Position numbers and translations under genes: made by a program. A stretch of DNA of 12,155 nt from Acidobacteriota bacterium (GTDB lineage Bacteria; Acidobacteriota; Thermoanaerobaculia; Multivoradales; JAHEKO01), in NCBI GenBank assembly GCA_027296385.1, contig JAPUJD010000177.1, positions 1-12,155 on the forward strand. The letters run 5' to 3'. The notes below the pieces were generated by a model, which was given only the letters and a program-made list of their open reading frames with translations, was not told where the DNA came from and did no database searches. Positions 1 to 6,644 of this stretch are shown here, one piece after another (within the stretch, counting starts at the first letter, position 1; the number at the start of each line of letters is the position of its first letter).

Positions 1-138
1 GTGCCTGACATCGATGACACGCACGCCCAGCCGCTTGCTCTCGACCAGGATGGGCGAGATGTGCCCGCCGCAGAGGGTGAACAGGAATCGCACACCGCGC
101 CCTGACAAGACTCCGGCGACCAGTTCGCCGCCGTTCAT
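1..138 (-). CDS. Thiamine-diphosphate enzyme, N-terminal fragment (continues past left edge)
   Basis: The first 46 codons of a gene starting at ATG 138, in ATGA overlap with the thioesterase stop. The peptide begins MNGGELVAGVLSGRGVRFLF and contains TLCGGHISPILVE and LGVRVIDVRH at the edge. This matches the N-terminal pyrimidine-binding domain of the acetolactate synthase / oxalyl-CoA decarboxylase / 2-hydroxyacyl-CoA lyase superfamily, in which the segment is followed by the catalytic glutamate (V-R-H-E). That glutamate would be the next codon outside the window. Which reaction it catalyses cannot be told from 46 residues. A partner thioesterase would suit a CoA-substrate enzyme such as a 2-hydroxyacyl-CoA lyase, but this is inference. 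Confidence 0.78.
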   Translation of the reverse strand, partial: MNGGELVAGVLSGRGVRFLFTLCGGHISPILVESKRLGVRVIDVRH

Positions 139-527
139 TCCGGCTTGTCCAGCACGTAGCGATCGGGCACGAAGCAGGTGAACGTGCCGCGAAAAACAGT
201 CATGTTCCCGACCCTGCCCTCGACCTCGACCTCGTGCTCCTTGCCCTTGCTCGTCACCACTCGCGCCTCGAAGTCGACGATCTGCAGTACCCTCACCGGC
301 GCCATGAAACGCACGTCGGCTGCCCCCAGCACCACGTTGGGGTCGTTGACCGCCACCATGGCCGCGTAGTCGGCAGCGCCGAAAATAAACCCGCCGTGAA
401 TCAAGCCCTGAGCGTCAGCCACCATGTCGCCGCAAGTCTCGAGACGGACCAGCGCCCGGCCGACCTCGACCTCCACTGGTTCGCCGCAGAGCCGCCGCAC
501 GATCGCGTGATGAGTGGACACCTCCAT
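135..527 (-). CDS. PaaI-like hotdog-fold thioesterase
   Basis: A 130-residue single hotdog-domain protein, probably an acyl-CoA thioesterase active as an oligomer in the cytoplasm. The PaaI/4HBT signature LIHGGFIFGAADYAAMVAVN (residues 42-61) includes the conserved HGG and the following helix. The segment VVLGAADVRFMAPVRV then forms the usual strand that starts a hotdog sheet, and the C-terminal strands (FEARVVTSKGKEHEVEVEG and VFRGTFTCFV) complete it. Length is normal. The substrate cannot be read from sequence. Its TGA overlaps the start of the thiamine-diphosphate enzyme gene as ATGA, suggesting joint expression and perhaps a shared acyl-CoA pathway. No strong Shine-Dalgarno precedes ATG 527. 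Confidence 0.83.
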   Translation of the reverse strand: MEVSTHHAIVRRLCGEPVEVEVGRALVRLETCGDMVADAQGLIHGGFIFGAADYAAMVAVNDPNVVLGAADVRFMAPVRVLQIVDFEARVVTSKGKEHEVEVEGRVGNMTVFRGTFTCFVPDRYVLDKPE

Positions 528-581
528 AGCGCTTCGATTCTAGCCTGCATTTCTCGCCCCGTTTCGAGCGGGCCGAAAGTT

Positions 582-2387
582 TCAGGTCGGTTCGAGGTGT
601 GCCGACTCGGAGTTGCCCATCTCGACGTCTCGGCCGGGGAAGAGCTCGTTCCAGCGTTGCGTGACACGCTCGGCAACGGCCTCGTCGCAGGAGAGCTCGG
701 CCGGAAAACCGGGGCGCAGCCGGGCGTCGATGACGACGGGCGGGCGGTACGCGAGGTGGTTGCGCACGACGTCGACCGCGGCGGCGGTCACGTCCGTGGC
801 GGGATCGAAGCGAGTGAACGTCGTCCACAGGAAGTTCGTGACGCTGGCCACGGCCCGGCGCGGCTCGTCGCTCAAGACGACCAGGGTCCAAGCGGCGAAC
901 GCGGGATGCGCCGCGATGCGATCCGCCAGATCCGGCTCTGCCGCCTTGCCAGCACCGCCCACCACCAGACACCCGGGACAAAACACCCGCACCTCTTCCA
1001 CCCCGGCCGGCAGCTCGGGGGCCGAGAACTCTCCCGGCAGATCGCGGATGGGATCGCCCAACCCCAGCCACACGCCTTTCGAGCCCTCGTTGACCGCCGG
1101 CCCGGTGTAGTCGAGGGTGTCCATCGACAGGTTGCTGAGCACGAAGAGGTCGGTTTCCGGCCGGGTCCGCTCCAAGAGGTGGGTCAGGGTGGCGCGGAAG
1201 TCACGCAAGTCGATCGGGCGATCGACGACCAGTAGGAACTTGGTCAACGACAGCTGGCCCTCGCCGAGGATGCGAAAAGCGCTCGCCATCGCCTCACGCT
1301 TGTAGCGCTCCTTGACGACCGCAGCGGCCAGCGAGTGGTAACCGGTCTCGCCATAGGACCACAGGTCCTCCACTCCCGGCATGACGAGCGGAAACAGCGG
1401 TGACAGCAACTCCTGCAGCAGGTCGCCGATGAAGAAGTCCTCCTGCCGCGGCTTGCCGACCACGGTCGCCGGGTAGATGGCATCACGGCGATGACAAAGG
1501 ACCTCGACTTCGAAGACCGGATAGTCGTGCTCGAGCGAGTAGTAGCCGTAGTGGTCGCCGAAAGGACCTTCCGGCCGACGTTCGCCCGCCGGCACCCGCC
1601 CGACCAGCGCGAACTCGGCGTTGGCGATCAGCGGATGCGGCCCGGGGCCATCGCACAACTCCAAACGCCGGCCCGCGAGCAGGGAGGCCAGCATCAACTC
1701 CGGCACATTCTCCGGCAAGGGCGCGATCGCCGCCAGAATCAGGGCCGGCGGTCCGCCGAGGAAGACTGTCACCGGCAGGGCCGCACCGCTCTCGGCCGCC
1801 GCCTGATAGTGGAATCCACCCCCCTTGCCGATCTGCCAGTGCATGCCTGTCGTCGCCTCGTCGTGAATCTGGAGACGGTAGATCCCGAGGTTGTGGCCTT
1901 TGCCTCCCGGGTGCTCGGTGTAGACCGTCGGCAGGGTGATGAACGGACCGCCATCCTCCGGCCAGGTAGTGAGGATAGGCAACCGGCTCAACTGCGGCGA
2001 GTTGGAGACCACCTCCCGTACCGGTCCCGAGCGGCGCCGCTTGAAGCCGATCCGCAGGAGATCACGCGCGAGGCCGCGCGCTGCCCACAGCTTCTTCGCC
2101 GTCGGCGGCATCATCTCCTGCGGTAACGCCGCCACGCGCTCGACCCACTCGAAGGGGCGTCGACCGAAGGCCAGGGTCGCCCTCTCTGAGGTGCCGAAGA
2201 GATTCGTCACCAGGGGGAAGTCAGCCCCCCGGACATGGGTAAACAGGAGCGCGGGGCCACCGGCGGCGATCACCCGGCGGTGAATCTCGGCCACCTCCTG
2301 ATCGGCGTCGACGGGAGCTTCGACGACGGCCAGCTGACCCTCGGCGCGCAAGCGATCGAGAAAGGAGCGGAGGTCGGGAAAGCTCAC
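582..2387 (-). CDS. UbiD-family decarboxylase (prenylated FMN dependent)
   Basis: A 601-residue (de)carboxylase of the UbiD family, which uses prenylated FMN and Mn2+/K+ to decarboxylate aromatic or unsaturated acids. The catalytic triad appears intact: Arg171 in NLGIYR, and Glu273 and Asp278 in PEGPFGDHYGYYS (272-284). WPEDGGPFITLP (142-153) is another family signature. It starts with GTG at 2387; MSFPDLRSFLDRLRAEGQL is a typical UbiD beginning, which supports this codon despite the missing Shine-Dalgarno. About 600 residues is longer than E. coli UbiD (about 500) and similar to the family's menaquinone-pathway members, so a role in quinone synthesis is plausible, but an unrelated aromatic acid is possible. 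No UbiX-type prenyltransferase is in the window. It lies 30 bases after the phosphatase gene and 54 bases before the thioesterase gene. Confidence 0.92.
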   Translation of the reverse strand: MSFPDLRSFLDRLRAEGQLAVVEAPVDADQEVAEIHRRVIAAGGPALLFTHVRGADFPLVTNLFGTSERATLAFGRRPFEWVERVAALPQEMMPPTAKKLWAARGLARDLLRIGFKRRRSGPVREVVSNSPQLSRLPILTTWPEDGGPFITLPTVYTEHPGGKGHNLGIYRLQIHDEATTGMHWQIGKGGGFHYQAAAESGAALPVTVFLGGPPALILAAIAPLPENVPELMLASLLAGRRLELCDGPGPHPLIANAEFALVGRVPAGERRPEGPFGDHYGYYSLEHDYPVFEVEVLCHRRDAIYPATVVGKPRQEDFFIGDLLQELLSPLFPLVMPGVEDLWSYGETGYHSLAAAVVKERYKREAMASAFRILGEGQLSLTKFLLVVDRPIDLRDFRATLTHLLERTRPETDLFVLSNLSMDTLDYTGPAVNEGSKGVWLGLGDPIRDLPGEFSAPELPAGVEEVRVFCPGCLVVGGAGKAAEPDLADRIAAHPAFAAWTLVVLSDEPRRAVASVTNFLWTTFTRFDPATDVTAAAVDVVRNHLAYRPPVVIDARLRPGFPAELSCDEAVAERVTQRWNELFPGRDVEMGNSESAHLEPT

Positions 2388-2392
2388 GGGCC

Positions 2393-2403
2393 GCTAGTCT
2401 AGC
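2393..2403. repeat. 11-base inverted repeat containing two CTAG tetramers before the ubiD-like gene
   Basis: GCTAGTCTAGC is a perfect dyad (five-base arms, one central base) lying five bases upstream of the GTG start at 2387, inside the 30-base gap after the phosphatase gene. CTAG is scarce in this window (about six copies by eye), so two copies in nine bases are unusual. Its position could allow it to bind a protein or affect translation initiation; no function is shown. The gap contains no recognisable Shine-Dalgarno. Confidence 0.35.
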
Positions 2404-2417
2404 CCGGGCGTGCCGTC

Positions 2418-4487
2418 TCAGTCTTCTTCGCGCAGGCGCAGTACCACGAAGGTGATGTCATCGGCTGGCGCGACCTCGGGGTGCCAATCGCCGGCGAACT
2501 GCGCCAGGTTGTCGATGATCGTCTGCGGAGCCTTACCGCCACTGTCTTCGAACAATTGGCGCACCCGGTCGTAGCCGATGGGCTCGCCCTCCGCGTTCGG
2601 CAGCTCGGGGAAGCCGTCGCTCATCAGCAGAATCGTGTCGCCGGGCTCGAGTTGGACCGTGCGTTCCTCGTAATGCGAGGGAGCCATGCCCCCCAGGGGC
2701 AGACCGGAGAGCGCGATCTCCTCGACCTCGCCCGCATGACGGCAGACCAGGACCGGCGGCATGCCCGCCGAGGACACCTTGAGGGTCCGCCCTTCGATCC
2801 GCGCCAGCGCCAGCGCCATCGCCATGCGCCCCAGCTCCATGCTCTTGATCGACGAGGCGGCCTGGGCGAGAAAATCGGCCAGTGCCCTGCTGCTCGACCA
2901 GGCGGTGAACAGACTCTTGATCACCGTGACCATGGTCCCAGCCTTGGCGCCGTGACCGGTGGCATCACCGATCACCGTCGTCAGGCTGCCGTCGGCCGCC
3001 TGCTGAAAGTCGTAGTAGTCGCCGCCCACCTCGGTCGCGGTTTGCATGAAGACAGCGACCTCGACACCGCGGTGGTCAGGCAGTCGCTTGGGAAGCAGCG
3101 AGAGCTGGAACTCGCGCGCCTCCTCGAGCTCGCGACTCTTACGGTCGTTCTCGGCCTGGAGCAGCTGGCGCTGCACCTCGTTGTCGAGCAGACGCTTCTG
3201 GGTCTCCGCCAGGTCTCGCGCCAAGCGGTTGAAGGACTGGGCGAGCTTGCCAACCTCGTCGCGCGACCGCACTGGGACCCGCGCGTCCCAATTGCCGGCC
3301 GCCAGCCGCTCCGAACCGGCGGTGAGCTCCTCCAGATCGCGCGTCAGCCGGCGCGAGAGTGGCACCACACCGATGAGCGCCAGTCCCACGAGCCCGAAAC
3401 CCAGGCCGAAGTTGCTTCCGGCGGTGGCACGCAGCTCGCGCACCAAGTGGCGAATCGGCCGCGCGATGCCGAAGGTCAGGTCGGAGTCGTCGTCGTCCAG
3501 ATAGGCGACCACCCAGTCCTCGAGCTCCTGGCGGTGCGCGATCCGCCCGTCGACGACGAGTCCAATAGCCTCGAGCTCCGGCTGATCGACGGCATCGGCC
3601 AGGTAGACCCGTCCCTCGGCATCGAAAGCGAACGGAATCTCGCCCTGGCTGCGGTCGGCTCGCCCCAGAACCTCGGCCACCACTCGACTGGCTAGAATGC
3701 TGGCGCGCAGACTGCCGATCTCCTCACCCTCGACTTCGACCGGGCATACGTACTCCTGACCGAGAACCCTCGCGGCCTCCTTCTCGCGCATTTCGAGTCG
3801 CTCGAGCTCCTTCGCCTCCATCGTCGAGACCCTGCGCACTGCCAGGGAGTGGATCTCGGACATGTGCCGGCCGACTTTCTGGACGTGCTGCAACGCTTCG
3901 CCCGCCAGGCCTCCCTGCTCGAGGGCGATGCGCATGGCGTTGATGGCCTCGCTGGCGATCTGGACGCCGTAGCCCCGCATGGCCTCGCCGCTGAAACCGG
4001 CCACCTCCTCCTCGCTCTCCCAGACCCCGGCGAAACGCTCCGGCTTTCCTTCGAGCAGGGCTTCGAGCTTGATGAAGACCGGTTCGAGGTCGATCGCCGT
4101 GGCTACCCGTTCGACTTCGGCGTCGATCGGCGACACCCGAGCCACCGGGCGCGGAGCCGAGGGCACGAACTCGAGGCTGTCGACATAGGGCGCCAGCTCG
4201 CGCAGGAGCACTCCGTACTCGCCTTCGAGAAAGCCCTCGCCCCCGTCGCTCCACTCGACGAGGAACCGGCTCCAAGGGAGGCTGTGAAGCTTCTGGAACC
4301 GATCGGCCAGCTCTGAGCGCGTCGCCTCCATGTGTTGCTCCAATCCGGCGGCGAGCTCCCAGGTCTCGCTCATCACCGCGAGGCGCAGCGCGCGGGTCGA
4401 AGAGACGTAGGAATACGAGACGATGGCTGCCAGCGGCAGCACCGACAAGAGCAGAAACCAGACGACGATCTTGGTGCGTAGACTCAT
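2418..4487 (-). CDS. Membrane sensor with HAMP and SpoIIE/RsbU-type PP2C phosphatase domain
   Basis: A 689-residue receptor phosphatase. A transmembrane segment lies at about residues 7-27, then an extracytoplasmic sensor of about 330 residues, a second membrane segment at about 357-377, a HAMP linker (about 378-430, with RDEVGKLAQSFNRLARDL), a coiled coil (about 425-460), and the phosphatase domain from QLSLLPKRLP (461-470) to the end. Metal-binding motifs of the PPM family are present: VGGDYYDF (Asp490), IGDATGHG (Asp508), MSDGFPEL (Asp624) and PADDITFVVL (Asp676/677). Such proteins dephosphorylate anti-sigma-factor antagonists in partner-switching regulation, but no STAS or anti-sigma gene is visible here. 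The sensor part around FAFDAEGRVYLAD and WVVAYLDD might be Cache-like; that is inference. I reject the longer frame from 4610 because it would overlap the previous gene. Confidence 0.9.
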   Translation of the reverse strand: MSLRTKIVVWFLLLSVLPLAAIVSYSYVSSTRALRLAVMSETWELAAGLEQHMEATRSELADRFQKLHSLPWSRFLVEWSDGGEGFLEGEYGVLLRELAPYVDSLEFVPSAPRPVARVSPIDAEVERVATAIDLEPVFIKLEALLEGKPERFAGVWESEEEVAGFSGEAMRGYGVQIASEAINAMRIALEQGGLAGEALQHVQKVGRHMSEIHSLAVRRVSTMEAKELERLEMREKEAARVLGQEYVCPVEVEGEEIGSLRASILASRVVAEVLGRADRSQGEIPFAFDAEGRVYLADAVDQPELEAIGLVVDGRIAHRQELEDWVVAYLDDDDSDLTFGIARPIRHLVRELRATAGSNFGLGFGLVGLALIGVVPLSRRLTRDLEELTAGSERLAAGNWDARVPVRSRDEVGKLAQSFNRLARDLAETQKRLLDNEVQRQLLQAENDRKSRELEEAREFQLSLLPKRLPDHRGVEVAVFMQTATEVGGDYYDFQQAADGSLTTVIGDATGHGAKAGTMVTVIKSLFTAWSSSRALADFLAQAASSIKSMELGRMAMALALARIEGRTLKVSSAGMPPVLVCRHAGEVEEIALSGLPLGGMAPSHYEERTVQLEPGDTILLMSDGFPELPNAEGEPIGYDRVRQLFEDSGGKAPQTIIDNLAQFAGDWHPEVAPADDITFVVLRLREED

Positions 4488-4492
4488 GACCC

Positions 4493-4498
4493 TCCCCT
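4493..4498 (-). promoter_or_regulatory. Ribosome binding site deciding the phosphatase start
   Basis: The purine-rich AGGGGA lies just upstream of ATG 4487 in the 64-base gap, inside a longer run AGGGGAGGG. It favours this methionine, which directly precedes the membrane segment, over in-frame methionines at 4502 and 4610 that lack a signal peptide-like context. Confidence 0.6.
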
Positions 4499-4551
4499 GC
4501 ATACGGAAACGTCCCGGGTCGGGTTGCGGTTCCCGCTCACGCGCCAGCCTC

Positions 4552-5502
4552 TCAAGCGAGAACCGGTCGTCCAGTGACCAGGGCGGTCTGCACCTTGGCG
4601 TGGAGGGCAAAGACCTCGGGCCGCGTCAGCTTCGCTCCGGGTCCTCTCTGCTCGATGCGATCGAGGGCCGCGCGGGCCAGCGCCACCGGCGAAGCGGTGA
4701 ATGCCGTGACGCCGTGCGGCGTGTTGGCGCTCTGCAACAGCCGGCAGTACTCTGCCGCCCGATCCAGATCGGCTCGCGCCAGCGCGAAGACATCCTCGCG
4801 CACCGCGTTGGCGGGCAGAAAAACCCGGCCCTCGCGGCGGTCGTCTGCCGAATCCTTGAGAATGTTGACCAGTTGCAGACCTTCGCCGAAGGCGGAGGCA
4901 CGCTCCCGCAGCTCATCGGCACTGGGCTGGAGCTGTCGGAACTGCAGCAGAAAGAGATCGGTCAGCATCTCGCCAACGATTCCAGCCACGACGTAGCAGT
5001 AGAGCTTGAGGTCGGCCAGATCGGCGAGCTCGATCTCGCCCACGTCGGCGCTCCGGCGCACGAAGTCCGCCATGCCGTGAGCCGTGCGCTGGGTATGACG
5101 GGACATGACCTCGCGCACTGCGCTGGGCATGCGCAGCAGAGCCCCCATCACCTCGGGTGCGTGACGCAGCAGGTCCAGGTAGCCCGCGTGGTCCGTCGGA
5201 GCCGGGTCGAGCCAGGTTCGGGCCAGACTCTGGGCCCGCTCGACGCGCGGCGCTTCGAGCAGACGCTCGAATTGCTCCAGAGCTTCGAGCCGGCGTTCGC
5301 GGCTCCACAGAACGGTCGCATCCTCGAAAGTGTCGGCTATGCGGAAGAGCAGGTAGGCTACGGTCACCGAACGGTCGAGCGGAGTCGGCAGCAGGGGGAT
5401 GGCCAACGCGAAGGTACGGCTCGTGCGCTCCAGCAGGTCGTGCAATAGCGCCTGCGTACGTTCGTTTTCGACTGTCTCCGTGCCGATGCCTTCAGAAGGC
5501 AT
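4552..5502 (-). CDS. Squalene/phytoene synthase family protein, squalene-synthase-like
   Basis: A 316-residue head-to-head prenyl transferase, most likely condensing two farnesyl diphosphates towards squalene, the substrate of the cyclase in this cluster. SRTFALAIPLLP (28-39) is the family N-terminal motif. The first Mg-diphosphate motif is DTFED (57-61) in LLFRIADTFED and the second is DSADD (217-221) in LVNILKDSADDRREGRVFLP. LYCYVVAGIVGEML (167-180) resembles the Y-C-x-Y-V-A-G-x-V-G segment of eukaryotic-type squalene synthases. These features look closer to the one-enzyme squalene synthase than to HpnC/HpnD. There is no C-terminal membrane anchor. Whether it performs the NADPH-dependent second step, or stops at presqualene diphosphate, cannot be read from sequence. 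Phytoene or dehydrosqualene synthase is a less likely alternative. The next gene follows after 64 bases. Confidence 0.9.
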   Translation of the reverse strand: MPSEGIGTETVENERTQALLHDLLERTSRTFALAIPLLPTPLDRSVTVAYLLFRIADTFEDATVLWSRERRLEALEQFERLLEAPRVERAQSLARTWLDPAPTDHAGYLDLLRHAPEVMGALLRMPSAVREVMSRHTQRTAHGMADFVRRSADVGEIELADLADLKLYCYVVAGIVGEMLTDLFLLQFRQLQPSADELRERASAFGEGLQLVNILKDSADDRREGRVFLPANAVREDVFALARADLDRAAEYCRLLQSANTPHGVTAFTASPVALARAALDRIEQRGPGAKLTRPEVFALHAKVQTALVTGRPVLA

Positions 5503-5509
5503 GCCTGAT

Positions 5510-5515
5510 TCCCTC
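5510..5515 (-). promoter_or_regulatory. Ribosome binding site for the squalene-synthase-like gene
   Basis: GAGGGA lies 7 bases upstream of ATG 5502. It supports that start and shows that this gene has its own initiation signal after the 110-base gap, unlike the ATGA-coupled genes before it. A second in-frame methionine is not found until residue 119, well after the conserved SRTFALAIPLLP segment, so no later start is reasonable. Confidence 0.55.
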
Positions 5516-5612
5516 GCTGATTCCAGCTGCCGGGGGCGTCGAGCCCCATCTCGGCATCCCTCGTTCGAGCGTACCGCGGTTAGGCGAGCAATGCTGCGCG
5601 ACAGCCTGTCCG

Positions 5613-6644
5613 CTACTCGACATGAGACCTCAGCGGCAGACGTTGCAGCTCAGCCAGGTTCGCCGCTCCAGAGCAAAACATGGCGATCTCGAGCTCACGG
5701 CGGGTCCGCGCGAGCCGCGTCAGGGTCGCGGCGACCGACTCGATCGCCGTCTGGAGGAAGGGTTGGGCTAATCCTGCCAGGTCCGCGCCGAGCGCCAGGA
5801 CCTTAGCGACGTCGACACCACTACGGACACCACCGCTCCCGATGATGGTCAGTCCGCCGATCTCCCTGAGCTGCCGAATCGACTCGACGGTCGAAACGCC
5901 CCAGTCGGCGAACAGCTCCCCGAGCTCGGGATCGCAAGCGCGCCACGCCTCGATGCGTGCCCAGCTCGTGCCGCCGAGGCCGGCGCTGTCGAAGATCGAT
6001 ACACCAGCCGACTTCAGCGCACGGGCCGTGGCCCCGGAGAGCCCGCAGCCGATCTCCTTGACGATAACCGGCACGTCGAGTCCGTCGACGATAGCGCCGA
6101 TCCTGTCGGCCAGGCCGGAGAAGTCACCCTGGCCCTCGGGCTGGAGCGCCTCCTGCAGGGGGTTGAGGTGGAGCACCAGGGCGTCGGCTTCGATCATTTC
6201 TACTGCGCGCCGGCACTCGGCGAGGCCGAAACCGTAGTTGAGCTGAACCGCTCCCAGGTTGGCAAGCAGAGGCACCGAAGGCGCCAGCTCCCGGACCTGG
6301 AAGGTCACCGCTTGGGTGGAATCCTCGATCGCCTTGCGCTGCGAGCCGATGCCCAACGCCACCCGGCTCTCCTCGGCTGCCAGCGCCAGGTTGCGGTTGA
6401 TCTTCGCCGCTTGCTCGGTGCCCCCCGTCATGCACGAGATCAAGAGCGGCATCGCCAACTCGCGTCCGAGGAAACGGGTGGCTGTGTCCACCGCCGCCAA
6501 GTCGATCTCGGGCAGCGCCTGATGCTCGAGGTAATGACCGTCGAAGGCGGAAGGACGCAACTGTGCACGAGGGTCGAGGGCGAGCTCGATGTGCTCGGCC
6601 TTGCGGTCTCGGGCTCCGTCCCTAGTGCGGCCATCCTTGGTCAT
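5613..6644 (-). CDS. fni: Type II isopentenyl diphosphate delta-isomerase
   Basis: A 343-residue FMN- and NAD(P)H-dependent enzyme that interconverts IPP and DMAPP in the cytoplasm, supplying the starter unit for farnesyl diphosphate and hence squalene. Family motifs: RKAEHIELAL near the N-terminus (substrate-binding Arg-Lys and His), SCMTGGT (flavin site), LNPLQEALQPEGQGDF (Gln-Glu metal/substrate residues), VIVKEIGCGLS, SAGLGGTSWARIE, and GSGGVRSGVDVAKVLALGADLAGLAQPFL (FMN phosphate site). Length is normal. ATG 6644 overlaps the stop of the preceding hydrolase gene as ATGA. It ends with TAG, and a 110-base gap separates it from the squalene synthase gene, so it may close the tightly coupled part of the operon. 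It is unrelated to the Nudix-type isomerase (Idi-1). Confidence 0.95.
   Translation of the reverse strand: MTKDGRTRDGARDRKAEHIELALDPRAQLRPSAFDGHYLEHQALPEIDLAAVDTATRFLGRELAMPLLISCMTGGTEQAAKINRNLALAAEESRVALGIGSQRKAIEDSTQAVTFQVRELAPSVPLLANLGAVQLNYGFGLAECRRAVEMIEADALVLHLNPLQEALQPEGQGDFSGLADRIGAIVDGLDVPVIVKEIGCGLSGATARALKSAGVSIFDSAGLGGTSWARIEAWRACDPELGELFADWGVSTVESIRQLREIGGLTIIGSGGVRSGVDVAKVLALGADLAGLAQPFLQTAIESVAATLTRLARTRRELEIAMFCSGAANLAELQRLPLRSHVE

Noticed and set aside
528..581. Possible promoter (TAGAAT on the minus strand at 540-545) before the thioesterase gene
   Set aside because: The -10-like hexamer is reasonable, but the only -35 candidate (TCGAAA) has 19-base spacing and a weak match, so I do not call it.
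234..1235. Plus-strand open frame (333 codons) across the thioesterase and UbiD genes
   Set aside because: It spans two real minus-strand genes and the gap between them, with an implausible His/Arg-rich translation.
2481..3695. Long plus-strand open frame (404 codons) opposite the phosphatase gene
   Set aside because: It is antisense to a clear SpoIIE-type gene. Its translation has no recognisable motifs and biased composition, as expected from GC-rich codon use on the other strand.
4488..4610. N-terminal extension of the phosphatase gene to 4610
   Set aside because: It would overlap the squalene synthase gene by 59 bases and put a charged, Pro-rich stretch before the membrane segment. The start at 4487 has a purine-rich ribosome site.
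5533..5547. Small hairpin GGGGC-GTCGA-GCCCC upstream of the squalene synthase gene
   Set aside because: Five-base stem with no T-tract, and such stems are frequent by chance in GC-rich DNA; not enough for a terminator.
5600..5610. Inverted repeat GACAGCCTGTC just after the fni stop
   Set aside because: Five-base arms only, with no extension or second copy; probably chance.
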